This document shows, one piece after another, positions 22,188 to 35,190 of a stretch of 64,000 bases of DNA. The stretch covers positions 42,317,733 through 42,381,732 of the forward strand of contig NC_068571.1 of the NCBI RefSeq assembly GCF_025698545.1, read 5' to 3'. A program made the position numbers and the translations under genes. Source of the stretch: Gossypium raimondii (lineage: Eukaryota > Streptophyta > Magnoliopsida > Malvales > Malvaceae). Positions within the stretch are counted from its first letter, which is position 1. Each line of letters opens with the position of its first letter. The notes under the pieces were generated by a model. That model saw only the letters and a list, made by a program, of their open reading frames with translations, did not search any database and was not told the DNA's origin.

Positions 22188-24901
22188 GTGGTTGATTGTA
22201 TTTTGAAAGGGTTCATACATAATTTGTCAAAGAGTCCAGTCATTGAAATTCATGGTTATCTGCAAGACACGAGATTCTTACATATGTCTCGTATGCTCGG
22301 GGGTTGCAAATTGGATCCTACACTTATCAGCTCGTTGATGGAAAGATGGAGACCCAAGACACATACATTTCATCTTTCATACGGTGAGTGTACAATCACA
22401 CTCAAGGACGTAGCTTTACAACTCGATTTATTGGTGGATGGGATGTCGTTATGGGGCCAGCGATCATTCCCGATAAAGAAAACCTTTGCGAGGCATTTTT
22501 GGGGAAGGTATCAACAAGTTTCAAGGTGGTTGGATAAATATGAAGTGGTTGAAAAATAATTTTAAAGAAATTTCTCCGAACGTGACAGATGTCGTCAAAG
22601 AACAATACGCCCGAGCATTCAACCTGAGGTTAATCGGGGATATTTCAATGCTCGATAAATCTTGAATTTTGGTACACATAAGGTGGCTACTACACCTAGT
22701 CGACATCAAAGAATGCGGACGACTGAGTTGGTGATCAACCATGTTGACCATGTTGTACTAAGAGATGTGTCAGGCGACGAAATCGGATAAGATGTCAATT
22801 AGTGGTTGTCTGCTTCTGCAGCAGCCATGGGCGTAGTGGCGGCTACATTTCTACGTCCTTAAGTGAACGACCCTTATATGTTCCCATTGGGGACAAGGTA
22901 AAATTCATTTGATAATAATACGTAGTTAATATAGTAAATGTTGTTTATTTATTATATGTTTGAATTAACATATTGCTTGAATAGGTGAAACCATAGGTTG
23001 AGTTATGTAGGACTTCCGGAGCTGTTATTAGATCAACACTCGATAGTTGAGGTTAGTTATTGATTTTTTCAAACCTATAATAATAACACAATGATTTAAA
23101 ATTTAAAATTTTGTACATAACAAAATTTATAATTAAGCACTACAGTTTGAAAGAATGTCATACGCCGATCTGGATATCATAGAATACGTCTTACCCGAAT
23201 TTTTTACCATTCGGAGTATATGGGACACGAAGGTGCCATTTATTATTTACGTAATGGCGGAGATGCATACATCGGATCGAGTGATGTAGTAGTTCGGATG
23301 AAAGCAAAAAATTTTGCCACCACCGCGAGACATGGAAGCACTGTACAAGCTTGATCTGCAAGGGAAGATTGATGAAAATTGGCGAGATTACCACAAGGAG
23401 TACATCGACACTTGGGATCGTAGGATGAAATTCTTACCCATTCACGAACCCTTTTTCTCATCAGACATGGTAGTCTGCTTGAAGTATATGCCTTAGTTTA
23501 GAGTCACCAGCAAACCATATCTACTGTCGGTGGAGGTGAGTAGGCAACTTCGTCCGAAGAGGCCACGACGCTCGCTTTAGCATCATAGGTCCAGAGGAGG
23601 TGCAGCGATGATTTCGTCCCTGGCTTTAACCCGACAAATGCAATCAATTTCTACACTATATCCCGGTCAGTTCCTTTCATATAATCTTGTTTATTTCACT
23701 AACCCTATATTTTATTCACAAGCACCACACCACCGTAACACCCTACATCTACACCTCCTATAGGGACGTATTTCGAGGCACATCGACCCCAGCATACTAT
23801 GCCCCTATGCCGACGTCGATGCCAACACAAATGCTGTCACATGTACCAATACCAATGGTGACATCAATGTCATTATCAATGTCAATATTAATGTTGGCGT
23901 ATCCGAGTTTTACGATATCATACGGTTATTCGTTGATAGTGTCACAAACATCCACCGCTTCGTTGTCTTATCGAGGTGGGTCATCGCTGCAACCACCTTC
24001 TCGTGGAGTAGAGGACACACAATAGGAGGCTAAGACGACACCGCACTTAAGCACAAATGAATATCATGGAGACGAAGATAAAGACGAAGATGGGGGTAGA
24101 GATGAAAATGAAGACAAGGGCAAAGATGAAGATGAGTACAAGGGTCAAGGTGAAGACGAATAAGATAAGGACGATGATCACTGTCGAAACCATTTTTTGA
24201 AAACAAAAAATTGGTTGTAGACTTTAAAAACAAAAAAAAATCTGGAGTCGCCACCGATCCTTTATTGAGGTGTGATCAGATCACCTTAAAAGCGATTTTG
24301 GTCTGCGAAATTTGAGAAAACAGGTTCGAGAGTCAGTTACGCACGAGGAATGGTTAGCACCCTCGTAACGCCCAAAATCGGTACCAAATTGATTGTTTAA
24401 TGTCTTAGTGTCGAAGGTTAAAAAGATTTTTAAAAAAACTCAAATGATGAAATCTGAAAAGGATAATCAATTGTTTAAGTCAAACGAAGAAATCGAGACT
24501 CAATACGTTAGGGTACAATTTCTCAAAATCCTCAAACTTTGAATATCGCTTTTATTTTATAAGAAAATCTTCTTTTCACGAAAGTAATATGTTATGCCCA
24601 ATATAATAGGACACAACAAGTTAAGTTCTCGAAAATAATTTTTATACTTATGCATTTTGAATAAAGAATATTCTCGGTTATTTAGGATTAATAAAGAAAA
24701 TCGGAACCCAATACGTTAGGGCTCAATTTCCTCGAAAATCCCGAATATCGAATATTGCATTATTTTAAAAACCTTTGAATCAAAGAAAATGATTTTAATG
24801 TTTTGACGAAACCAAGATATATATTTTCAAAAGGGTGTTAAAAATTAATGTACAATATGAAACAAATACTTTAATTTAAATTATACATGTTTATGTATTT
24901 A

Positions 24902-24939
<38 letters not shown>

Positions 24940-26483
24940 ATGATATATAAGTGAATATATAAGTAAATTTTGAAAATATGTGTATGCATATATTAAAATA
25001 CATACATATAAGTATTAACATATAAAATAAAAAAATGCAATATATAAAACAAAAAAACTTATAAATAATTTTTTTAAAAAGTATGTATATATATATTATA
25101 AAAAAATGCATGTATATGTGCATGGATTATAAAATAAGGAAAAGGCACATGTATTATAAAATATAAATGTATATATATGTGTATATAAAAGTTATGAAAA
25201 TAAAATAAATAAATATGTATAAAATATATACATGTATTTATAAAATCTAAAAATATAGGCATATATATTAAATTAAAAAATATGCGTGTATATGTATAGA
25301 AACTTGGAATAAAAACGTGGTCATAACAATTATAATAATAGTAATAATAATGATGCAATAACAATATTAATAATATTAAAAAACTAAAAAACCTAAAATG
25401 ACTGATTAAGGATTAAATTGAAAATAAACAGAGTTTAAGGGCCGAATTTAAAGATAGAAAACATCAAAAAGGACCAAATTAAAATGCACGCAATAGGAGG
25501 AGGACCCAAAAGGGAAATTCACCTAAACCTCTCAAACACTGCATTTAAATGGGATTAAAATAAAACAATTTCAATATTTCATAGAAAAATTTAAAAACAA
25601 AAAACCATGGTTTTGAAATGATGGAAAAATGAAAAGGATTAAAAATGTAAATAACCCATTAATGCTTAAATCCCATTTCAAACCCTAATTAAAACCCATT
25701 CCATTTGCAGCAACAGCAGCCGCAGGGGTTGCTTCATCCTCTTCTTTGCTCCTCACTCTGAAGTTCCCCCCTTTCAACTTCGATTGAAACGAAGCGAAGC
25801 AAAGATGTCAACGGCGCGCCACCGTTGGTAAGAATCTCCCCTCTTTCTCTTTACTTCGTTTATTTATTTTGAAAACAATTAAGAAAATTAAAAAAAGAAA
25901 CAAAACAGTAAGAAGAAAACGAAAAACGGAATAAACTGATCACTTCAAAATTATCTTTGATTCTTTGTTTTTTCCATATTTCTGAAATTCTTGATACAAT
26001 CTTTTTTTCTTCCCCCCTTTTACAAATTTTATTTGGCTTTATGTAGCCGAAAAATAACAAACAAAACAAAAAACTCTCATTTCATTCTCGTCGTATTTTC
26101 TGTAATTATTTTCCATTAGTGGTTCGTTGCAAGTATATGGAAAACATGAAAGAGGTGCGTCGTGTGCGCGGAGGGCTGAACGTGGGCGATGTGGAGGCTA
26201 CCGAACGTGGGGCATGCGGCATTGTCTGCTGCTAACTGCTTAGGGTTTCTCCCTTGGGCTATACTGTAGTTGGGCTTGGGTTTAGGTTAATGGGCTTGTA
26301 GTTTGAGTTATTTGGGTTAAATGTATTTAGTTTTAGTATTTGGTTTGTGTAAATGATTTTGGGCCCTGGGCAATAATTGTGTATTACAATCACGATCAAG
26401 AGAAAGAGTCGATACCACAACTTGTATGCAAAAATCCTACCCACAACCGTCAGCCACCACCCTGTGGCACACATTCGGCCTGA
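22188..26483 (+). pseudogene. Plant mobile domain (MAIN-like) gene, frameshifted and interrupted by a solo LTR
   Basis: The start of the domain is well kept: GFIHNLSKSPVIEIHGYLQD, then SLMERWRPKTHTFHLSYGEC (22209-22430). A frame change near 22441 moves the conserved text to the next frame (MGPAIIPDKENLCEAFLGKV), and more stops follow. Later conserved blocks are visible at 22545-22800 (NFKEISPNVTDVVKEQYARA, HIRWLLHLVDIKECGRLSW), 22990-23060, 23150-23500 and 23510-23600. A Met/Pro/Thr-rich region (23780-23900) and an acidic tail follow. The last exon is split by the LTR at 24182-26388 and resumes in frame after it with KNPTHNRQPPPCGTHSA and stop TGA at 26481-26483. Host MAIN/MAIL proteins of this family act in gene silencing and meristem maintenance. 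This copy belongs to the transposon and is not expected to be functional. Confidence 0.8.
24177..26393 (-). mobile_element. Solo LTR of a Ty3/gypsy element, with ATCAC target duplication
   Basis: The LTR proper is 24182-26388, in reverse orientation. It begins TGTCGAAACC (the inverse of the gypsy LTR 3' end at 31269 and 40703) and ends with ATTACA. ATCAC flanks it on both sides (24177-24181 and 26389-26393). The first ~300 bp (for example CGTAACGCCCAAAATCGGTA) match the inverse of the 3' part of the LTRs of the element at 29047-40703, so it is the same family, more diverged. No internal retroelement sequence remains, so it was left by recombination between two LTRs. AT-rich runs (24907-25360), including (TA)n, belong to the LTR. 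Confidence 0.85.
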
Positions 26484-26499
26484 CGACACCAATTATATA

Positions 26500-27739
26500 T
26501 TTTTCAATTACTTTTTGTGATGCAAATATGAATCATATGCCCTGGGTTTCTATAGTACCCATATAACCTTTGTTGATTGCCTCTTTCCCGAACATCCATA
26601 TTGGTACATATTTGAGTAGAAATCGGATGACCTTTTAGGATGCGATGCAAGTTCTATTCAGGGCCAACTCGAACGAAGCGCTGGATACTGGCGGCTACAT
26701 ACTCTCATTTGGGACGGGTGGAAATTCAAATATTCATACATTGTGCATGCGTTCCAATCTGTACACATCGTTAATATAATGTGTGTACTCAATCCGTACA
26801 TTCGCACATGCGATAATTACATATGCGCATGGGAATCGAAGTGCCTGAAATCTCCCACAATCGCAAGTCTCTTCTGGTAGGTCAATATTATATGATCTCT
26901 CTGACATGTCTTGGTCAAGCCTAGCATACTCCGTGACCCAAAATCTCAAGTTTGGACGCGAGTGACACACTACATACATAGTGTTTGCTCTCTCTGCATT
27001 TCGTTTAATTTCTTTCATGACATCCTCATACCAAACATGACCGTTCGATATCTGTCCAGCATATGCCACAGCTCGCTTTCAAAATAAAGTAGCCAGGCGA
27101 AAATATGTTTCTTTGACAATCAATGTTATTGACAAATAATGCATCCCCTTCAGTATGAAATTGATGCATTCTGCTAGGTTCATTGTCATGTGCCCATACA
27201 GTAGACCCCCATCATACGATTGTGTCCACTATTTAAAGGGTATGTTGGCGAGGTAGTCCGCACCGGCGTTGTTGAGAAAAGTACCGTGTCGAGAAAAGTA
27301 TACCCATGAATGCAAACAATGAACAAAATATGGTTTTGCATGATGCTAGACATGGTGAGAGGTTACGTATCCATGTCGATGCATTGATCTCGCTCACTTT
27401 TCGAAGGCCATTTTGTATGGTAGTTGGAGTCAACATGTTATATACAATACTTATGGTGTGTGTGATCCCAAAGGTTACCAGGTTGTTCAATAGCGGCTAA
27501 GATTCTGGGTCTCTTGTAGATACGATACATATGTCGAGCTGTAGGGAAACGCGATGGTGCAAACGACTAAGGAAGAAATCACAATCATCTACCTTTCTAG
27601 AGGGAGTTATTGCAAATGCTATTAACAGAACCCTTCGATTACCATCTTGGGCAATAACCATCAACAACTAACGCCCATACCTCTCGTACAGTTAGGTGTC
27701 ATCAATCTATACCAAATGCTTACAGTTCCAAAAAGCTTT
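26500..27739 (-). pseudogene. MURA transposase, 3' half (zinc-finger SWIM end)
   Basis: On the minus strand, 27069-26734 is one open stretch with the SWIM zinc-finger motif ETCDCGRFQALRFPCAYVII near its centre and NGHVWYEDVMKEIKRNAERA before it. Upstream, broken frames show LLMVIAQDGNRRVLLIAFAI (27660-27600), the segment around the first catalytic aspartate in MULE transposases, and NLAECINFILKGMHYLSITL near 27170. Stops and shifts between these blocks mark it as a pseudogene. The 5' half lies at 42220-44100, displaced by the solo LTR at 27740-42219. The gene converges on the mobile-domain gene, with only about 20 bp between the two ends. Confidence 0.8.
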
Positions 27740-29046
27740 TGTAACGATCCAAAAGTCAGTGGAGTCGAAAATAGTAGTTTCAAAATGTTATTTTCTGATG
27801 ATAGAATTTGTGAATATTATTTATTAATATTTACAAGCGTATTACAGTATTATATTGAGGTTTGGTCTAATCATTTTAATTATTTGGAAAGTTAACAAGG
27901 TACAGATGTATCGATTCTAAAGTCGATGGTTTTAGAAATTGAGGTATCGAAACCTTGTTTCCTAAAATAGACTCGTAAATATTTTTATTAAATATTTACG
28001 AGTAATATTAGAGACTAATTAAATTTTGGTTAGGTGATTTCATTAAATTAGAACTTAAATTAAGGTACAAGGACTTAAGAATAAAAGTGTAATGGTTATT
28101 AAACTATAAACTAATTTATAATTAAAGGACTTGAAAAGCTATTATACCCTTGTTGTTTAACTAAGTGGACGGTCATATCATATTTATATGTATGTAATAT
28201 ATATTATGTTAACTGTAATATATATGTTATATTAAACTATTATAAACAAAATAAAATAAAGATGAGAAATAGATAGTGGAGAAGTTAATAAAAGAAAGAA
28301 GAATAAAACAAAACATTTTTCTTCTTTATGGTCTTGCATGCCGAAATGGTGAGGGAAGAAAGAGACATTTGGCCATTGTTTTTTAAGTTTTGAAGCTCAA
28401 ATTGGTTGGAATGTTTTGGTCCTTTTTAATTAAATTTTATATTTTTGAAACCTTAAAATCATGTAGTAGCTTACCTATGTTGAAATTTTGAGAGTTAATG
28501 ATATTTGTGGAAATTACCATTGTTGAGAAATTTAATTCTTGGTGTTATTTTTGTTGGGTTTTAAATTTGAGAGTTTAATAGACTTATTTATTGAATTATT
28601 CTTGATTATTTTAAAGTTTAGGGACTTATTTATGAAAATGATAACTTAAGGAGTATTTTGTGAATTAATGGAAAATATGAATTGTGTTAAACCTTTGGGA
28701 AAATTGGTTAGCGTGATATTTTGTTGATAGTGGTTGAATTTCATGATTTTTAATTGAGGATTAATTTGTATTAAAAGTTAATGTTGAGAGCAAATAATGA
28801 AAATGTAATTAAAAGTTTGATGGCTTGTGTATAAATATTTTGGATGGTTGAATTAAGTAAATTAATTAAGCTATTGATTTTAGATCGAGAAGCAAGAGGA
28901 TCAGTTGATAACCGTGGAAAGGAAAAGGTAGTCGAGTAACCATCTTCGATCTTAGTAGCTATCACAATCAGGTAAGTTTGTGGTCCTTTACTCGAACTCT
29001 CTATTTAATTTAATTAATTTAATCGTATTTGATATCAAATTATATC

Positions 29047-31269
29047 TGTACAAGCCCAATAATGCCTGGGCCCGTACAATAACCCAAAATAGAAAATTGG
29101 GCCTATCTTAATCCAGCTACGAAGCCCAATTGGCTTAAGGCATCAGAAACCCTAGCAGGTAATGATAGGTTTAGCGCCGCAGCCCTCCACCTCCAGCAGT
29201 TCCTAGGCGCCGCACGTCTCGGAATCGACCACCCCACGCGCGCCGTTTGCTCCACAACTACCTGCAAAAACGGATTAAAAGAGTCCCAATCTTGTAAAAT
29301 AAAGATACAAAGCATTTTCTCGGGCTATAAAAGCCGAACTTGTATACTGAAATAGGGGACGAATCTTTTGATAGGAGGAGAAATACACAAGAAAATCGAA
29401 AAATACAGAGAGAATACTGTAAATTGAAGGAAAAACAGTGAAATAAAATCAAAAGAGGTGAATTTCATCTTAGTTTTTTTTTATTTCTTTGTTTGTTTTA
29501 TTTATTTTCTGATTTTTTGTATATTAAACAAAAAATAAAAAGGGAATATCACCTTCAAGGATGTGCCGTTGAAACCCGAGCCTGCTTCGCCTGAATCGGG
29601 TCTGGAATGGCCGGGATTTGAATCGGCCGGTTGGTTGAGAACGGCAGCGGCGCGGAGAAGGGGTTGAAAACCTTAGCAGAGCTTTTGGCTCTCTTTTTTT
29701 TTGTTTTTTTTCCCTTTATGCTACAAATGAAATTTAAAAAAAAAATTTTGTTTTAAATTGTATTAGCAAAACGGTGCCGTTTAGGTGGCCATACCCGCGC
29801 GGTGACCCGACCCGAAGGGGAGGATCCGCGCGCTCTGACGTCACATGGTCTATTTGCGCAATTGGCCCTTCCTTTTTGCGATGCACTTCAATTAAACTCA
29901 TTTTGTTTCTTTTAAAATTTAGCCGCATCTTTCATTTCTGTTTCAATTCGGTCCTTTGCTGCGCAGCGTTTTGGAGGGTGGGATTAATTTCCCTTTTAGT
30001 CCCCCATAGTTGCTCGCGCGTTCAAGTTTGTCCTCTTTTATTTATTTTCGAATCTACCCCATTTTTTTTGTTTTTAAGTTCAATTTAGTCCATTTTAGTT
30101 TTTTTTCTATTTTTTTAAAATATTTATCATTATACCATTATTTATTATTGTTGTATTTTTTATTATTATGGTTATTATCATTATTTCGTATTCATGCACG
30201 CATGGTTTTTACATATATATATATATATATATATGCATTTTTATGTATTAAACACACATATTTTTATATATAATATATACGCATTTTTTAAAATATATAT
30301 ACATTTTTAAAGCTTTTATGAATACATGCATATCTTTTATTCATACATTTTATATATATTTTTATATCTTTTAAAACTTTTATATACTTTATTTTGTAAA
30401 TATATACACATATACATTTTTTATCTTTATTTTATTTTCATGATTTTCGTACACATATATACATGCATTTATTATTGGTTTTTTTATTTGATGTATCTTT
30501 TTGTTTATAAATTTATTTGTATATTATACTTACTTGTATATATTCGTAAATGTTTATTCATATATGCTTGAAATTAGAATGTTGATCTCATGTTATGCAT
30601 TACCCTTTTAGCATATCCTTTTTTAAAAATGTGTATTTTGGTTTTATCGAAGCATTAAAATCATCATATTTTTATAAATTTCCAAAATATTTGGCATTCA
30701 TGATTCTCGGAAAAGATTGTGTCTTAACTTACTGGATTGCGATTATTTTTCGATGAATTTAGAAAGCCAAGTATTTGTTTTGCAATAAATTCGCAAATTT
30801 TAAATAAAAGCTTATTCTCGGGAATTCAAAATGTTGGGTCCTAACTTACTGGTCATGACATTTTCTTCTTGAAATAAGAATTTTCAAAAGCAAAAGGTCA
30901 TATTTGGGTATTTTGAAGATTTAAAAACATTGTGCCCTAACTCACTCGGTGTGGTGTTTTATTTCTTTGAAATAAGAATGTCTTATTATCTTAATTCGTT
31001 CATGAAATAAAAAGTTTCCTTTTAAAATCTTTTCAAATTTTCGACACCAAGGCATTAAAAAAATCAATTTGGTACCAATTTTGGGCGTTACGAGGGTGCT
31101 AATCCTTCCTCGTGCGTAACTGACTCCCGAACCTATTTTCTCAAATTTCGTAGACCAAAATTGTTTTTATGGTGAGCCGATCACACCTCAATTAAGGATC
31201 GATGGCGACTCCAGTTTTTGTTTTTAAGTCGATGACCAAAACTTTTATTTTCAAAAAACGGTTTCGACA
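29047..31269 (+). repeat. 5' LTR of the gypsy element
   Basis: 2,223 bp. A TATA box, CTATAAAAG, lies at 29325-29333 in the context GGGCTATAAAAGCCGAAC, the likely promoter for the genomic RNA. The remainder is AT-rich with an (AT)n run at 30212-30235. The last 200 bp (GGCGTTACGAGGGTGCTAAT) are the most conserved part and are also seen, inverted, in the solo LTR at 24182-26388. Confidence 0.92.
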
Positions 31270-31272
31270 GCT

Positions 31273-31290
31273 TGGCGACTCCACTGGGGA
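31273..31290 (+). other. Primer-binding site of the gypsy element
   Basis: TGGCGACTCCACTGGGGA lies 3 bp after the LTR. TGG is the complement of a tRNA CCA end, and TGGCGAC fits the 3' end of plant tRNA-Arg best from memory. The tRNA identity is not certain. Confidence 0.6.
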
Positions 31291-32427
31291 ATAGAGAGAG
31301 TCGAGCCATAAACTGATTATATTTGTCTTTGTGTCGAAAATCAAAAGTTTTTAAAAAATTCATAAGTTCCCTTCGCACTCATTGATGTTTTATCATGGTA
31401 TTTTGGCAACTTTGCATTTGCATTTTACATTACATGGTCAGTTTTACCCTTTAAGTGGGAGTGAGAAACTAGTCCTTCGTGAGGTTTTCACCTCCGTGCA
31501 GGGTAGTGGACCGCTTCCGGGATTCATCCGTACCTATGTCTTCGTGAGATTTTCATCTCCATGCAACCATAGGGAAATGTATTCCCCTGAACTGAACTCG
31601 GTCCATATGAGCCTATAATGGGTGAGGATCGAGAAATCTGCTGGTTTGGGTACCCTTACTCTAGAAATTAAACCTCATATAGTGAGCTTTAAGAACTTGC
31701 CCTAGGTAGAGCTATACCAAACCCTAGTGGATTCCTGAATAAATGTTCTTGTTATTTCATGTTTGTATTGGATTATATCTTTTTGGTGTGATACTAACTT
31801 GGGTTTATTTTGTTTTGGCTGCATGACATCATGATCGCATTACATTTGCATCTGAGAAAAGAGATGTTGATTTGAGTTCGATTACTAGATTAGAAAGCTT
31901 ATTATAGAATACGGGTTTCTTGATAAGGTGGAAGATAATACGGTGGTCCGAGGAAAGCAAGGCATGAAAAGCCTAACAATGGGACTATACGACTTTGCTG
32001 TATGACCTGAGGATTCAAATCGTCAAAGTTTATTCAAAAGTCATCAAAGGTCCCAATTTCATAAAGAAGCTAATGAACGTGAGTGAGCAAGGAGTTACGA
32101 CCTAGATCAAACAAAAAGGAGTTCAAATTCGCGAGATACATCTTAATATCTGAATGGTCGATGTTTTCGCTTTGAGTACAAGGGTGAAGCCGTATATATA
32201 TATCCGCTTTATGTAAAGAGATTTGTTTTCTAGTGAAACTTTCTAGTAAAGAATTGAACATGAATCGACGTCTCTCTTTGCATTCATTTCATGCATTTGC
32301 ATTTCATTACATTATATGCATTAGACACCTTTAAATAATCCTAATGAACTAAAATCATTGCTCAGTTAACCTGGAAACCAACCAACCAACCAAACACCGT
32401 TACGGCACTCGAACAAAGATTAAAGAT
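31291..32427 (+). other. Leader between primer-binding site and gag
   Basis: No long frame is open here. Long untranslated leaders are usual in this retroelement lineage. It includes repeated 'GAGGTTTTCACCTCC' / 'GAGATTTTCATCTCC' words at about 31480-31562, which could form stems important for packaging, but this is only a suggestion. Confidence 0.4.
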
Positions 32428-33924
32428 ATGGATCAGAGATTGGAAAAACTCGAACAGTGTCAGAAGGAGATGCAAGACTGAATTCATCTACAGGTGCAGG
32501 AGCGGTTAGACAAAATGAAACAAGAGATGTCTGAGAAGATGCGAGAATCCCAAGAAGATATAGTGACAAAGTTAACCCAACTAATAACTAAGGGAAGTGA
32601 TAAAGGAAAAGGCCACATGGCAAATGTCGAAGAGAGAAATGATCATGAACCTCTCTATCCTTCAGGCTTCACCCCTCCACATGTTCGAACCCAAGTTGAA
32701 TACCCGCACAAACTTACTGTTACAATCAGGCATCAGCAGTCCCAGGCCAGTGCTTCGAACTTTCAAGTTAGATTGGGCTCTAACCCCGAAAACTACCCTG
32801 TTAACTCTGCCATTCCTGATTTCGATGAAGTGGCTGAAAAGAAAAGAATAAAGGAGGAGTTACCGAAACAGTTAGAGGAAAGGTGCAAGTGGCTCGAGGA
32901 GAAATTTAAGGCGATGGAGGTCACTGAAGGCTATCGTGGGATTGACGCTAAAGAGCTGAGTTTAGTTCCGGATTTGGTACTCCCCCATAAGTTTAAGATG
33001 CCAGAATTCGAGAAGTACAATGGGGCAAGTTGCCTAGAAGCACATATCACCATGTTTTGCAGGAGAATGGCTGGATATGTTAACAATGACCAGCTACTGA
33101 TTCATTGTTTCCAGGATAGCTTCACAGGGGCAGCATCTAAGTGGTACAATCAACTGAGTCGTACCACGATTAGTTCATGGAGGAATTTGGCCCAAGCATT
33201 CATGAAACAGTATTGTCATGTGACGGACATGGCTCTTGATAGAATCACTCTTCAAAACATGGAGAAGAAGCCGAGTGAAAGCTTTAGGCAGTACGCACAG
33301 AGATGGAGGGAAGTCGCAGTCCAAGTTCAGCTACCGCTCTTAGAGAAAGAAATGACCATGCTGTTCATTAACACACTGAAAGCCCCATTCATTACGTATA
33401 TGTTAGGAAATGCTACAAAAAGCTTTTCTGACATAATTATGAATGGTGAATTTATCGAAAATGCTATAAGAAGCGGGAAAATTGAGGCGGAAGAAAGTAA
33501 CAAGCGGTCAACCTCAAGGAGAAGAGAAAATGATGTGAACAACACAGGTTATTCTAAATCAGTTACTGTAAGTCATCCAGAAAAGGAGGTTGCTAGTCAA
33601 CAAAGTTCAATGAGACAGGAATCTGGAGTGAAACCAGGTACTGAGAAGCTCCAGTTCACGCCAATTCCGATGTCGTATAAGGAGCTGTACCAAAGCTTAT
33701 TTGATGCACACATTGTTTCTCCTTCCTACTTAAAACCCCCACAACCTCCGTATCCCAAGTGGTATGATGCGAACGCACAATGTGACTACCATGCAGGAAT
33801 TACAGGGCACTCAATTGAGAATTGCATTACCTTCAAAAAGCTAGTTGAAAAACTCATCAACATGGGTGTTGTCAAGTTGGGTGACTCATCAAGTGCAGAA
33901 AATCCGTTACCCAGTCATGATTGA
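32428..33924 (+). pseudogene. Retrotransposon gag, nearly intact, with an early stop
   Basis: The natural ATG is probably at 32428 (MDQRLEKLEQCQKEMQD), followed in the same frame by TGA at 32479-32481. The frame then stays open for 476 codons to 33924. An N-terminal coiled-coil is followed by a Retrotrans_gag core (FKMPEFEKYNGASCLEAHIT, then KWYNQL and WRNLAQAFMKQY), and later by a zinc-knuckle-like CDYHAGITGHSIENC near the C-terminus. This protein would form the retroelement particle. No protease, reverse transcriptase or integrase is joined to it. The single early stop might be bypassed by starting at a later ATG (32515), so some gag product remains conceivable. Confidence 0.85.
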
Positions 33925-35190
33925 GGATGGAGGGCCTGCAATGTATGAAGAAGTGGTGAGAAATTTGCACATCGATGCCATATATGCAGACACATTTAAA
34001 AGGATCCTTATTAAATATTCGCCTTAGAGGTGTTCTAAATAATGAGACTATAGAGGAAACCCCTAAAGTATTTAGAGTCTGTTAGAGTAATGTTCAGAAC
34101 ACACTTGTTGCTTTCAGGCTATGAGCAATAAGAATTTCTTTGTGAAATAGGCCCACGTCTGAATATTATTATTTTAATGAATACATTTTTGCAATCATCT
34201 TTGAGCAAATGTTCTTTCATTCTTTACGATTTTTTTTCATTCCTTCAGATTTTTTCTGCCAAACCATTCATTCATTCATATTATTCATATATTCTTTGTA
34301 TATCCTTTAGCACCTACAATAGGTCCTTGGATATCAATGACATGAGTGACGCTGCTACAGAATCAGAATCTCCTTTTGGGTGAGACATGTGTTTAGAGGG
34401 ATCTCACAGCTTTGAAGGTGACATGGATTGTAGCTTATCTCCAGACTTATTGAGGATGGTAGAGGATAGACAGATCCTACCTCACAAAGAATCATTAAAA
34501 GTTGTGAGCTTGGTGAAGATTGGAATTAATATGACTTCAAAGACAAAGCTGAGTTACTTCAAGAATTCAAAGATGTCTACGCATGGTCATACCAGGATAT
34601 TCCTGTGTTAAGATGTCATTACAATCGAACAACAAGACGATATTAGAAATTTACAAGATGTTCAAGATTAATATCATAAATGATGCGATAAAAACTCTCT
34701 AGGAAGCGATTGCCTCTCTCTTTAGTTCATCACGGTTTTTTCTATTGAAGTTGAAATTCTTTCTCTCCGGGTATTGGCTGAACAAGTTGGATGAAGCAGA
34801 ATAAATCCGATCGCAATGTGATCAATTGAACTTGATAGAAGGAAGAAAGCTAAAAGCTATTCATCACGGTCAGATGTGCCAGAAATGAATGATGCGAGCC
34901 TATAACAAAAGGTTCATCCTAGAGAATTCCACGAGGGTGACCAAATGTTGAAGATCCTCCATCTACAAAAAATATTATGGAGGGAAACAGATGCCAAATT
35001 GGGTGGAACCTTATGATTATAGAGAAGCTTTTTTTCAAAGGAGCTTTGATTTTCAGCGAGATGGATGATAAACCTGTAAAGTCCTGTAAACTCAGACTCG
35101 GTCAGGAAATTCTCCACCTAAAGAAGGAGAGGACCAAGGTAAAAACCCGCAAAGGGAAGTTTGAGTCCAAAAAAAAGAAGTGATGTGAAA
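33925..35190 (+). pseudogene. Pol remnants of the gypsy element (large internal deletion)
   Basis: Short frames correspond to linker text just after gag and before reverse transcriptase (34340-34620: SDAATESESPFG, LSPDLLRMVEDRQILPHKES). They are followed almost at once by text from the very end of integrase (34780-35060: LNLIEGRKLKA, then GALIFSEMDDKPVKSC). Everything between, meaning reverse transcriptase, RNase H and the integrase core, is absent. I infer one large internal deletion near 34620-34700, plus point decay. Confidence 0.65.

Noticed and set aside
24899..25364. Tyr/Ile/Phe-rich minus-strand frames that look like membrane peptides
   Set aside because: They arise from (TA)n-rich DNA inside a solo LTR. 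The composition simply reflects AT repeats.
30010..30571. Hydrophobic frames in the 5' LTR (and the copy at 39478-39853)
   Set aside because: They are AT-rich LTR sequence, duplicated in both LTRs, without conserved motifs.
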